From assembly GCF_031581265.1 (NCBI RefSeq), contig NZ_JAVLBQ010000009.1, forward strand, positions 30,092 through 94,091: DNA of 64,000 nt, given 5' to 3'. Position numbers and translations under genes: made by a program. The notes below the pieces were generated by a model. The model searched no databases and was not told where the DNA came from. It worked only from the letters and a program-made list of their open reading frames with translations. This DNA is from Gracilimonas sp031581265 (lineage in GTDB: Bacteria; Bacteroidota; Rhodothermia; Balneolales; Balneolaceae). Positions within the stretch are counted from its first letter, which is position 1; every line of letters begins with the position of its first letter. Shown here piece after piece: positions 26,661 through 35,096 of this stretch.

Positions 26661-27419
26661 TTAAAGTATCATTATGTCGTTGTCCGGAATCCATCCAAAC
26701 TGCCCGTTTCCAAGGCGAATGTAGAGCCATCCCTCTTGTTCGTCACTTTTCCAGTGATCGACGGTTAAGTCGTATCCTTCGTAAGCAATACTGATGAGGG
26801 TACCGTTGGTTTCCGGCTGTTCTAACACGCGTTTGGAATCGGAAACCAATACGGCTTCATCATATCTTTGATTCACATAATCCGCATAAAAAGCCAATCC
26901 GGCGATGGCTGTTCCAATAATAATGAGTGATAAAAGGTATGGAAAGGTTTTATTGAGTGAAATTTTATTCAGCCAGCCAAGGTATAAAAGGATCAGTCCA
27001 CTTGTAGTAATTAAAAATCCTATGATAAAAAGTCCTGATGCCGTGATTTTATTATTAATCCAATCAACGGCACGATCCCAGGGCAATTTGGGCAGGGTTG
27101 CGGACTGTCGGCTGAATTGACTTTCAACATATTCAAGGGCAGTTTCAGCTCGGTCTCGAGTGGTTTCAAACTGTCGGGCTTTCATGAAATAATATTTGGC
27201 CAGCCCCATGGAGTCAAGTTGAACAGCTGTAATGCCCATGTTCAGGAACAAACCTCCCGAGACCTGTCCTGATTCCTCAATCATACGATAGATAGTCATG
27301 GCTTCATTGAGTTCCCCGTTTTCGAAATACGTGTTAGCCTGATCGAAATCGGCCTGTTGGGCAAAAGCGACCATGCCGTGAGTAATCATGAAAAGCAGAA
27401 AAACTACAATCTTTTTCAT
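26661..27419 (-). CDS. batE: BatE-like TPR and SH3-domain membrane protein
   Basis: The 252-aa protein has a signal peptide, TPR-like helices (about 25-105), two membrane helices (about 132-155 and 163-182), and a C-terminal SH3-type domain (about 190-252, ending WLYIRLGNGQFGWIPDNDI). This is the plan of BatE, the last gene of Bacteroides aerotolerance (Bat) operons. It overlaps batD by four bases (ATGA) and is the last gene of a five-gene unit. The biochemical role of BatE is unknown. Confidence 0.75.
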   Translation of the reverse strand: MKKIVVFLLFMITHGMVAFAQQADFDQANTYFENGELNEAMTIYRMIEESGQVSGGLFLNMGITAVQLDSMGLAKYYFMKARQFETTRDRAETALEYVESQFSRQSATLPKLPWDRAVDWINNKITASGLFIIGFLITTSGLILLYLGWLNKISLNKTFPYLLSLIIIGTAIAGLAFYADYVNQRYDEAVLVSDSKRVLEQPETNGTLISIAYEGYDLTVDHWKSDEQEGWLYIRLGNGQFGWIPDNDIMIL

Positions 27420-29164
27420 GTGAGCTTACCGATCTCTTTGATTAAGGTTTTCGTTTTCTGGATATCTGCATCCAGGCCCTGCTGGGAAATATTGGGGGCA
27501 TAAGCGATACTCTCGCATTTATCGAGGAGCCGCTTTAATTCTTTGGTGAATTCAGAATCTCCCAACTCTTCAATGTTACGGGCAATCTCCCGATGTGAAA
27601 GTCCGGCCGGCGGAAGATTGAGTTTATCTGTTATGAATTGGATTAATGCCTTTTCAAGCAGGTGATATCCTTTTTTGATATCAGTCTCATTTTCAGCTTC
27701 TTCCAGCGTTTTTTGGGCGGTATCGGTTGCAGTCCGTGACCGTGCAAAGGCGGTATCGGTATTCATTCGGTCATTATATTTTTTATACCCAAACGCAGCG
27801 GCCGTTAAAAGAAGGGGGAGGAAAATCAAAATCCACACCCAGACTTTTTGATAAAGCACTGTGTGTTTACTTGACTGCCATTGGGCTAATCCCGTTACCG
27901 GTTCTACATTGAACCGAAGTTCACTTTCGGTACTTATTGTAGCGTTGGGATCACGTTCTGCAGTAAAGGATATTTCGGGCAAGGTTTCAATGACATATCG
28001 CTCCCGGTTTGGATCGAAAAAGGCAATTCGTGCTTCCGGAATCATGTAGCTTCCTTCATTTCGAGCTACTAAAATATCGGTGAAAATACGGGTACCTGAT
28101 ACATTGCGATTCAATCGTGAGATATCTGTTTGTTCCTGGGGTGTGTATTCTTCGAGCCCGGCGGGATATTCAAATTCCGGTTTATTTACCAATGGAACAT
28201 TTCCGGAGCCATCAATTTCCGTTACTATTTCAATGCTTTCACCCACCAAAGCAGATCCGGTGCTGATTTTCCGGGAAATATCATATTGTCCGACCGCACC
28301 AATAAAAATAGCATCATCAAGTTCAGGCAGTGATTTAACGTCAATGGTTACGGGCTGAGAGGAGATATTCATGCGTTCCTGCCCCATCCCAAAAATTGAA
28401 TTTCGAGAACTTCGCTGGCGGACGGATACTGAAATCTCAAAAGGGCTAATGGTGAGTTCCCCTGATTTGGTTGGGAAAATGGCATATTGCAATAATCCGG
28501 CTTTGTTGTATCGAACTCCGTTTATGATGGTTGAGGTAGTTTGTGCCCGTTGCGGATATTGTAGTTCCTCTTTCCAAAACCCTTCAGCTTTCCAGCCGGG
28601 GGTGGGTTGATAAGATGAGACTTCAATACCGTTTTTAAAATATAACACCACATTCGTTATCACCTGCTCCCCTACATACGGATCTGTAGTGCTCGGCTCA
28701 AGACGAACATAAATATCGGGGGCTCGTTCGGCTTCACCGGAATCTATGGTAGAAGGATCTAAAACTTTGAAACTGATCGGATCTGTCCGGTATGTTTCAT
28801 CCTCAATATTTACTTCTATGGAGGGTACGGTGAAGTCGCCCGGAGATTCAGCTACGAAAGCATATCCAAACGTATAGGAGACGGAAGGTTGTCCATTGAC
28901 AAGTGTGTATTGAGTGCTTCTGCTGGTGCTGCCCCTGATCCATCGGAGCCCCTCAAAATCAGGGATACCCGGCTGTTGCAGGGAGCCAAAGGAACTGCCG
29001 CGTATAGTAAGTTCTAAAGTGACTTGTTCCCCGGAAAAGACATTGGTTTCAGAAAGGGAAGCTTCAACTTCGATGTCTTGATCTTGCGCTTGTCCAATGT
29101 TGACAAAAGCAAAGAAGCAAAAAAGTAATAGCAGAAATTTTTTTAGCTTACCAATCTTTGTCAT
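27416..29164 (-). CDS. batD: BatD-like protein
   Basis: The product is 582 aa from the ATG at 29164. This start gives a clean signal peptide (MTKIGKLKKFLLLLFCFFAF, then VNIGQAQ); an in-frame start five codons upstream is less likely. The periplasmic part (about 30-435) holds repeated beta domains with the VFSGEQVTLELTIRG and STGSALVGESIEIVTEIDG pattern of BatD. A single membrane helix (about 442-462) and a cytoplasmic helical tail follow. BatD belongs to Bacteroidetes aerotolerance operons; its exact function is unknown. It overlaps the upstream TPR gene by 17 bp and batE by 4 bp, so translation is probably coupled. Confidence 0.82.
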   Translation of the reverse strand: MTKIGKLKKFLLLLFCFFAFVNIGQAQDQDIEVEASLSETNVFSGEQVTLELTIRGSSFGSLQQPGIPDFEGLRWIRGSTSRSTQYTLVNGQPSVSYTFGYAFVAESPGDFTVPSIEVNIEDETYRTDPISFKVLDPSTIDSGEAERAPDIYVRLEPSTTDPYVGEQVITNVVLYFKNGIEVSSYQPTPGWKAEGFWKEELQYPQRAQTTSTIINGVRYNKAGLLQYAIFPTKSGELTISPFEISVSVRQRSSRNSIFGMGQERMNISSQPVTIDVKSLPELDDAIFIGAVGQYDISRKISTGSALVGESIEIVTEIDGSGNVPLVNKPEFEYPAGLEEYTPQEQTDISRLNRNVSGTRIFTDILVARNEGSYMIPEARIAFFDPNRERYVIETLPEISFTAERDPNATISTESELRFNVEPVTGLAQWQSSKHTVLYQKVWVWILIFLPLLLTAAAFGYKKYNDRMNTDTAFARSRTATDTAQKTLEEAENETDIKKGYHLLEKALIQFITDKLNLPPAGLSHREIARNIEELGDSEFTKELKRLLDKCESIAYAPNISQQGLDADIQKTKTLIKEIGKLT

Positions 29165-29666
29165 GCTTGGCGCTTCCATCTGATTTCTTCTTTTTAAACT
29201 CTTTTAGCAGTTCTTTTTCTTTTTGAGCCAGGGCCTGAAGGATTTTTTCAGCATCTTCTTTGCTAATCTGCTGTGATTGCAATTCTTCTGGATTTATTTC
29301 CTGTGGCTGTTGTTGCTCGTTTTGATTTTCCCCTTCGCTTTGTTGCTCTTCTTGTTCCTGATTTTCTTGATTCTGTTGTTGTTGCTGATCCTGCTGTTCC
29401 TGTTCTTGCTCCTGATTTTGTTGCTGTTGATCTTGCTGCTGCTGTTTCTCTTGTTCTTCCTGCAACTTCTGCATCAAAGCATTCAGCTTGGGATTATTTG
29501 GATAGTTAGCAAGACCATTTTGCACGTGGTTGATAGCCGTCTGGAGGTCAGCATTTATAAAAGATTGGGCACCATTGTGAAAATAGACATCAGCAGATTG
29601 AGCCCAGACTCCTGAAGAAAAGATCAACGCGAAAATGATTGTAAGTAGTTGTTTCATAGGTCTCAA
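29148..29666 (-). CDS. BatC-like protein with a Gln/Glu-rich tail
   Basis: The 172-aa protein has a signal peptide (ending GVWAQS), one TPR-like pair (SADVYFHNGAQSFINADLQT), and a striking low-complexity tract from about residue 68 to 128 made almost wholly of Gln, Glu, Asn and Asp. A C-terminal Lys-rich helix follows. In Bat operons BatC is a small TPR protein in this position; here the role seems split between this gene and the next one upstream. It overlaps that gene by four bases (ATGA). Confidence 0.65.
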   Translation of the reverse strand: MRPMKQLLTIIFALIFSSGVWAQSADVYFHNGAQSFINADLQTAINHVQNGLANYPNNPKLNALMQKLQEEQEKQQQQDQQQQNQEQEQEQQDQQQQQNQENQEQEEQQSEGENQNEQQQPQEINPEELQSQQISKEDAEKILQALAQKEKELLKEFKKKKSDGSAKHDKDW

Positions 29667-30310
29667 TTGGAGTTTATATCTGATACATTTTTGATGCGCT
29701 CAATAAAGTCATTAAAAGCGCGAACCGTTTCGTCTGCCTGTAATGCTCGCTGCATTAAATTGTAAGCTTCCGAATATCTACGTTCGGCCACCAGCTTCTC
29801 GGCTTGTTTTTTCATGGCAAGAGCATATTCACTGGGTTCCGGTGGCGGCTGATTTTCCTGCTCCTGATCTTGTTGTTGTTCTTCCTGCTCTTCCTCTTTC
29901 TGTTGTTCAGCCAGCGCTCGTTCATAATTATGTTTAGCGTCTAAATCAGAGGGATTCAATTTTAGGGCATTCTTAAAATGGGTTGCAGCCGGTTTCCACT
30001 TACTCCCTTCAGCAAGCAAAGTTCCGATATTATATTCGGCCATTGCTTTTTCTTCGGGAGATTCAACTAAACTTCGGAACTCCATAAAAGACTGTATGGC
30101 ATCTTCTACTTTTCCCTGCTTGGCCTGGGCATTTCCCAGGTTGAAATAGAATTTAGCATTGTTCGGTTCCTCCTCTATAGCTGCCAGGTAAAGTTGTTCG
30201 GCCTCTTCATAATTACCGGCTTCGTAAGCTTCGTTGGCTTCACGACCATCATTAACCGCGGCACCCACAAACAGGATAAAAAACAGGATATATGAAAAAA
30301 GTTTATTCAC
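29663..30310 (-). CDS. BatB/BatC-like TPR protein
   Basis: The 215-aa product begins with a hydrophobic signal or anchor (FSYILFFILFVGAAV) and then has at least two TPR units (EEAEQLYLAAIEEEPNNAKF and PAATHFKNALKLNPSDLDAK). A Gln/Glu-rich linker and a final helical unit follow. It is a periplasmic scaffold-type protein of the Bat operon. It starts 4 bp after the yebC stop. The von Willebrand A proteins BatA and BatB, normally encoded just upstream, are absent here and are replaced by yebC. Confidence 0.65.
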   Translation of the reverse strand: MNKLFSYILFFILFVGAAVNDGREANEAYEAGNYEEAEQLYLAAIEEEPNNAKFYFNLGNAQAKQGKVEDAIQSFMEFRSLVESPEEKAMAEYNIGTLLAEGSKWKPAATHFKNALKLNPSDLDAKHNYERALAEQQKEEEQEEQQQDQEQENQPPPEPSEYALAMKKQAEKLVAERRYSEAYNLMQRALQADETVRAFNDFIERIKNVSDINSN

Positions 30311-30314
30311 AGGT

Positions 30315-31070
30315 TTAAATATTTTCAGCTAATGCAATGGTTTCTTCGTCCATTAACATGTTGGTGAACACGTTGTTAACGTCATCGTTGTCTTCGAATT
30401 TTTCCATCATTTTCAGATTCGCTTCTGCGGTGCTTTCATCTACCTTGGTTTCAGTCACCGCCTCTCTGATAAGAGTCGCAGATTCAATATCATATCCGCT
30501 CTTCTCCAGACGATTTCTAACCTCAAAAAGTTCTTCACGTTCGGTAAACACCACAAACATTTCATCATCGGTATCAACATCAGTAGCACCGGCATCGATG
30601 GCAGCGAGCATAAACTCTTCATCGTCTAAATCATCAGAAGGAACCTGGATCATGCCTTTTTGTTCAAACATGTATCCAACGGAACCGGAGGTGCCCATAT
30701 TACCCCCGTGCTTGGTAAAAATATGTCTGATTTCTCCAACAGTTCTGTTGTTGTTGTCGGTAGTCACTTCAATGAAGTAAGCAATACCGCCGGGGCCATA
30801 TCCTTCAAAAGTAGCTTCCTCATAACTGGCACCGCCGGTATCTTCTCCGGTGCCCCGCTTAATGGCTCTTTCTATATTATCTTTAGGGACATTATCGGCT
30901 TTGGCATTATCTATTGCTAAAGAAAGTCTTGGGTTTCCATCGGGATCTCCGCCGCCTTCACGGGCAGCTACGGTAATTTCCTTAATATGTTTGGAAAAGA
31001 TCTTGGACCGCTTTTTATCCTCTTTAGCTTTTTTGTGGCGTATATTCGCCCATTTCGAATGTCCTGCCAT
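30315..31070 (-). CDS. yebC: YebC/PmpR-family regulatory protein
   Basis: The 251-aa protein starts with the family hallmark MAGHSKWANIRHKKAKEDKK and contains DGNPRLSLAIDNAKADNVPK, EGYGPGGIAYFIEVTTDN and KHGGNMGTSGSV, all diagnostic. YebC proteins are cytoplasmic. They were described as DNA-binding regulators and, more recently, as factors that help ribosomes through proline stretches. It is the first gene of the run that ends with batE, and it is divergent from bshA. Confidence 0.96.
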   Translation of the reverse strand: MAGHSKWANIRHKKAKEDKKRSKIFSKHIKEITVAAREGGGDPDGNPRLSLAIDNAKADNVPKDNIERAIKRGTGEDTGGASYEEATFEGYGPGGIAYFIEVTTDNNNRTVGEIRHIFTKHGGNMGTSGSVGYMFEQKGMIQVPSDDLDDEEFMLAAIDAGATDVDTDDEMFVVFTEREELFEVRNRLEKSGYDIESATLIREAVTETKVDESTAEANLKMMEKFEDNDDVNNVFTNMLMDEETIALAENI

Positions 31071-31239
31071 AGGAGATCATTAAAATTTATTTACAGTTTA
31101 TTAGCCTTATAATATAAAAATTGATGACGTGGATAAGAAATGTTGCAACATATTTTTAAGTGCCATCAACTTATAACAATCTTACATTAACAACAGGCTA
31201 AAATATTGAAGAAACCAATCTGTTAAAGAGTGTGTTAAG

Positions 31240-31272
31240 TTGCTATTGAAAGTTACAGATTGTGTATTTTTG
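31240..31272 (+). promoter_or_regulatory. Possible bshA promoter
   Basis: TATTTTTG (31265-31272) fits the Bacteroidetes -7 consensus TAnnTTTG. TTG trinucleotides at 31240 and 31246 could serve as the -33 element. It lies 35 bp before the bshA ATG in the divergent gap with yebC. Confidence 0.4.
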
Positions 31273-31307
31273 TGTATTAATTTTTTTAAAAATTTACTGT
31301 ATTTGAA

Positions 31308-32468
31308 ATGAATATTGGAATTGTTTGTTATCCTACCTTTGGCGGAAGTGGTGTTGTTGCTACAGAATTAGCAAAGACCTTAGCTAAGAACGGCCATAAT
31401 ATTCACATGCTCAGTTATGCGCGCCCGGCGCGTCTCGATACCCTTGAAACCGGGATTACCTACCACGAGGTTTCCATTAATTCTTACCCATTATTTGATT
31501 ACCCACCTTATGCACTGGCTTTGGCATCGCAGATGGTTAACTTGATTGAGTATGAAGATCTGGATTTGTTGCACGTGCACTATGCGTTGCCGCACGCCAC
31601 CAGTGCCTATTTAGCAAAACAGATTATGCGGGAGAGAGGAATCCTTGTTCCCATCATCACTACTTTACATGGTACTGATATTACCTTGGTAGGCCGGGAT
31701 CCCAGCTATAAACATGTGGTCGAATTTTCCATTGATAAAAGTGATGGGGTAACTGCCGTTTCAGAATATTTAAAAAAGGAAACCTATGAGCACTTCGACA
31801 TCCAACAGGATATTCGGGTAATACCAAATTTCATTGATCTCGATCGGTTCAAGAAATCAAATAAGAGTCATTTTAAGAAAGCCATTTGCCCCAATGATGA
31901 AAAGGTAGTGGTGCACGTCTCCAATTTCAGGAAGGTAAAGCGTGTACCGGAAGTGGTGACTGTTTTTTCCAAGATTGTAGAGGCTGGAATTGATGCTAAG
32001 TTATTACTAGTCGGGGATGGCCCGGATCGTCAAAAAGCAGAGCAACAATGCAGGGACATTGGCATTTGTGATAAGGTTCGCTTTCTGGGTAAACTGGAAG
32101 AAGTGGAGGAAGTATTGTCTATCGCTGATCTATTTTTAATTCCTTCCGGTTCCGAAACCTTTGGCCTTGCCGCCCTGGAGGCCATGAGTTGCAGTGTTCC
32201 TGTAATTAGTTCTAATATTGGCGGACTCCCTGAAGTAAATATTCACGGGCAGACTGGATATTTATGTGATTTAGATGATGTGGAGTGTATGGCAAATTAT
32301 GGAGTCAAAATTTTAAGTGATGAGAAACTTCACAAGAAAATGGCTGATAATGCCCGAAGTCAGGCAGTGCGTTTTAATCAGGATGAAATCGTAAAGCAGT
32401 ACGAAGAATTTTATGAAGAAGTGAGCAAGCGGTTGAAAGACACGTCTGAAACTTCTACTGCATCATGA
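31308..32468 (+). CDS. bshA: N-acetyl-alpha-D-glucosaminyl L-malate synthase BshA
   Basis: BshA is a GT4 retaining glycosyltransferase that joins UDP-GlcNAc to L-malate, the first step of bacillithiol synthesis. The 386-aa product opens with NIGIVCYPTFGGSGVVATEL and contains HVHYALPHATSAYLAKQI, TTLHGTDITLVGRDPSY and the C-terminal nucleotide-sugar motif PSGSETFGLAALEAMSC, all strong BshA features. bshB and bshC are not in the window. Together with the ypdA-like reductase it indicates that this organism uses bacillithiol. The gene is monocistronic, with repeats downstream. Confidence 0.95.
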   Translation: MNIGIVCYPTFGGSGVVATELAKTLAKNGHNIHMLSYARPARLDTLETGITYHEVSINSYPLFDYPPYALALASQMVNLIEYEDLDLLHVHYALPHATSAYLAKQIMRERGILVPIITTLHGTDITLVGRDPSYKHVVEFSIDKSDGVTAVSEYLKKETYEHFDIQQDIRVIPNFIDLDRFKKSNKSHFKKAICPNDEKVVVHVSNFRKVKRVPEVVTVFSKIVEAGIDAKLLLVGDGPDRQKAEQQCRDIGICDKVRFLGKLEEVEEVLSIADLFLIPSGSETFGLAALEAMSCSVPVISSNIGGLPEVNIHGQTGYLCDLDDVECMANYGVKILSDEKLHKKMADNARSQAVRFNQDEIVKQYEEFYEEVSKRLKDTSETSTAS

Positions 32469-32588
32469 GCTTTTTAAGGAAAAGGAATTGAACCCCAAAT
32501 GGGAAGATCTTGCTAAGGATTGGTTTTCTCAGTTCTACCACAGAAGTTGTCACCCAGAGCGCCCGGCCTGTTATATTCGGTATGTAAT

Positions 32589-32657
32589 AGTGAACGCGAT
32601 GGATCTCAAAGATTGAATGACATCCCAAATAGGATATTGAGATCCCTCGTGTTCACT
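32589..32657. repeat. Long inverted repeat downstream of bshA
   Basis: Two 21-nt arms (32589-32609 and 32637-32657) match in 19 of 21 positions around a 27-nt loop. There is no T run, so it is probably a dispersed palindrome rather than a terminator. It sits 35 bp from MITE copy C. The rest of 32469-32588 shows nothing recognisable. Confidence 0.65.
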
Positions 32658-32691
32658 TATATATTCTTTTCGTATTTAGGGGGCACTTGGG

Positions 32692-33032
32692 ATTGTAGAT
32701 GTTAGATAATTCATTCACAAGAAGATGTTGAAAAAGAGAAGTCTCCCCTGGAGGGGAGATAAATCAGTTAGTTGTTCCTGACTGATTTTGAGGGGTGTTG
32801 GTGCCAAGAAAAATGTAGTCTGATACAGCTCACAATCAAAATTAATGGAGATAATGAGATAATAAAAGATGTGTTGCCCTTAGCCCCAACACCCACCGCC
32901 AGACTTCGCATCCGCTCAGTCCGGCACCTCCCTCCCCGACAAGCGTGTACGGGACAGGCAAGGGAGGACTTTAACGTATTATTTGAAAAAAACTAACTAG
33001 CAGTTGTCATCGAATTATCTAAAATCCACAAT
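32692..33032 (+). repeat. MITE-like element, copy C (341 bp, most complete)
   Basis: The terminal inverted repeats are 21 bp (32692-32712 and 33012-33032; core TAGATnTTAGATAATTC against GAATTATCTAAAATCCA). Inside are the same two short hairpins and paired GGTGTTGG/CCAACACC arms as in copy B, then the CCGCCAGACTTCGCATCCGC block shared with copies A and B. No transposase is encoded. Confidence 0.88.
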
Positions 33033-33064
33033 CCGCGTTCCATTCACATGTTTGATAGAGTTTC

Positions 33065-33101
33065 AAAAAAACAAAAAGCCTGCTTTGTTAAAAGCAGGCT
33101 T
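33065..33101 (-). terminator. sucC: Intrinsic terminator of sucC
   Basis: A perfect 10-bp stem (33076-33085 with 33092-33101, loop of 6) is followed on the minus strand by a T-rich run interrupted by one G. It lies 30 bp after the sucC stop. Confidence 0.85.
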
Positions 33102-33130
33102 TTCAATTTCAATAAGAAATCAACTTCCGA

Positions 33131-34336
33131 TTAAGCCAACACCTTAGATACTTCCTCAGCAGCTTCTTTCAACAATACAGCTGAAATAACATTCAGGTCG
33201 CTGTTATCGATGATTTCTTTGGCTTCTTTCGCATTGGTTCCCTGAAGTCGCACAATAATCGGTACATTTTTCACTTTCTCGGCAATTTCAGGATCTTTCA
33301 CCGCTTCAATAACGCCATTGGCAACACGATCGCAACGAACAATCCCGCCAAAAATATTAATCAGAATAGCTTTCACATTTTGGTCTTCAAGGATAATACG
33401 GAAGCCATTTTTTACGGTCTCAACATTAGCTCCGCCACCTACATCAAGGAAGTTGGCAGGCTCGCCACCGGAAAGTTTAATGATATCCATAGTTGCCATC
33501 GCAAGTCCGGCGCCATTTACCATACAACCTACATTTCCATCCAGTTTGATGTAGTTGAGGTCGTATTTTTGAGCTTCAAGCTCCAGTGGGTTTTCTTCGG
33601 ATTCGTCCTTAAGCTCAGCCAAATCTTTATGGCGATACAGGGCGTTGTCATCAAAAGTCACTTTGGCATCCAGCGCGTATACTTTGTTATCAGGCGTAGT
33701 GATCAAAGGATTGATCTCAAACATATTAGAATCGGTTTCCTCATACGCATTGTAAAGTGCATGAATAATTTTGATTCCATTTTTGAGCGCTTCTCCTTCC
33801 AGCCCAAGAGCAAAAGCTATCCGTCGTGCTTGATTTGGCTGAAGGTCCATGCCTGGTTCAACCCATTCCTTAACAATTTTCTCAGGGGTTTCTTCAGCTA
33901 CTTTCTCAATCTCAACTCCACCTTCGGTAGAGGCCATGATGACATTCTTACTCACAGCACGGTCGAGTAAAATCCCGAGATAAAATTCAGATTCAATATT
34001 CACACCGTCGGTTACATACAGTCGCTGTACAAGCTGACCTTCTTCACCGGTCTGAACGGTCACAAGCACATCATCCAGGAGATTTTCTGCTGTTTCTCTG
34101 ACTTCATCAATGGTTTTGCAGAGTACAACTCCTTTGGCATTATTCTTTTTAGTGCGCCCTTTGCCACGTCCACCGGCGTGAATTTGAGCTTTTACTACAA
34201 ATAGGGAAGCACCGTCTTCTTTAAGCTTTTTGGCAGCTTCAACAGTTTCTTCTACGGTAGTAGTGGCAATTCCGGCTGGAACGGCTACCCCATATTTTTC
34301 AAGAATTTCTTTGGCTTGATACTCGTGTATTTTCAT
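33131..34336 (-). CDS. sucC: Succinyl-CoA ligase (ADP-forming) beta subunit
   Basis: The 401-aa ATP-grasp subunit starts MKIHEYQAKEILEKYGVAVP and contains VKAQIHAGGRGKG, FEINPLITTP and the C-terminal FLDVGGGAN and INIFGGIVRCD segments of SucC. With SucD it converts succinyl-CoA to succinate and makes ATP or GTP in the TCA cycle. sucD, normally the next gene, is not adjacent: a terminator follows the stop, and the upstream neighbour pyrR is divergent. The alpha subunit must be encoded elsewhere. Confidence 0.97.
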   Translation of the reverse strand: MKIHEYQAKEILEKYGVAVPAGIATTTVEETVEAAKKLKEDGASLFVVKAQIHAGGRGKGRTKKNNAKGVVLCKTIDEVRETAENLLDDVLVTVQTGEEGQLVQRLYVTDGVNIESEFYLGILLDRAVSKNVIMASTEGGVEIEKVAEETPEKIVKEWVEPGMDLQPNQARRIAFALGLEGEALKNGIKIIHALYNAYEETDSNMFEINPLITTPDNKVYALDAKVTFDDNALYRHKDLAELKDESEENPLELEAQKYDLNYIKLDGNVGCMVNGAGLAMATMDIIKLSGGEPANFLDVGGGANVETVKNGFRIILEDQNVKAILINIFGGIVRCDRVANGVIEAVKDPEIAEKVKNVPIIVRLQGTNAKEAKEIIDNSDLNVISAVLLKEAAEEVSKVLA

Positions 34337-34483
34337 GGATACCTGTTTAGTATTTAAAGCTTTTTTTAGGGTGCCAATAATACCGAGATTAGGAGCTAAA
34401 AGAAAGCAATTGCAAGATTCTTTACATCCGTGCGATTCCGGCTAATTATTTTGAATTATATATTCTAAAGCAGATGATTTACC

Positions 34484-34516
34484 TTTGGCATTTACTACAC
34501 ACAAACGCTAACTTTC
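34484..34516 (+). promoter_or_regulatory. Possible pyrR-pyrB promoter
   Basis: TTTG (34484-34487), a 21-bp spacer and TAACTTTC (34509-34516) match the Bacteroidetes -33/-7 pattern except for the last base. It lies 28 bp before the TTG start of pyrR, which leaves no room for a PyrR-controlled attenuator leader. Confidence 0.4.
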
Positions 34517-34544
34517 GCAATCAAAAGCAAAAAGGTATTACCGC

Positions 34545-35096
34545 TTGAAGAAAGCCAAAATCATGACCGCTGAAGACCTGAATCGCACCTACCTGCGATT
34601 GGCCCATCAATTTTTGGAGGGTTATGATGATCTGTCCCGTCCCGCTATAATTGGGATGCAGACTCGCGGTGTTCACATGGGGAAACGAATTCTCAGTGAA
34701 ATTAAAAAAGAGTTTGGTGCAGAAATTGATTTTGGCGTTTTAGACGTCACCTTTTACCGGGATGATTACCGCTCAAAACTGAAAATGCCGGAAGTTCAAG
34801 TCACCGAAATACCTTTCGACCTATATGACCGAGATATCATTTTAGTGGATGATGTACTCTATACCGGCCGAACGGTACGGTCTGCAATGGATGCTTTAAT
34901 GTCGTATGGGCGGCCACGCAGCATAAAATTTTGCTGTATGGTAGATCGTGGCCATCGTGAATTGCCAATATCCGCTGATTTTATGGGGATATATTTACCT
35001 ACGTATGAAAATGAAGAAGTACGGGTGAAAGTGAAGGAAATAGACGATGAAGACGCCGTGTATCTCGTAGAAGTTGAGGAGGGCAAAGATGAGTAA
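34545..35096 (+). CDS. pyrR: Bifunctional pyrimidine regulator / uracil phosphoribosyltransferase PyrR
   Basis: The 183-aa type I phosphoribosyltransferase has the PRPP-binding loop IILVDDVLYTGRT (98-110) and GMQTRGVHMGKRI near 37-49. The TTG start at 34545 is preferred over the ATG six codons later because PyrR proteins normally have about ten residues before the first conserved helix. PyrR can bind pyr mRNA leaders and attenuate transcription, and it has weak UPRT activity. It overlaps pyrB by 8 bases (ATGAGTAA), as in many pyr operons. Confidence 0.93.
   Translation: MKKAKIMTAEDLNRTYLRLAHQFLEGYDDLSRPAIIGMQTRGVHMGKRILSEIKKEFGAEIDFGVLDVTFYRDDYRSKLKMPEVQVTEIPFDLYDRDIILVDDVLYTGRTVRSAMDALMSYGRPRSIKFCCMVDRGHRELPISADFMGIYLPTYENEEVRVKVKEIDDEDAVYLVEVEEGKDE

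Noticed and set aside
29277..29615. Leu-rich plus-strand open frame that looks like a membrane protein
   Set aside because: It is antisense to the Gln/Glu-rich tract of the BatC-like gene.
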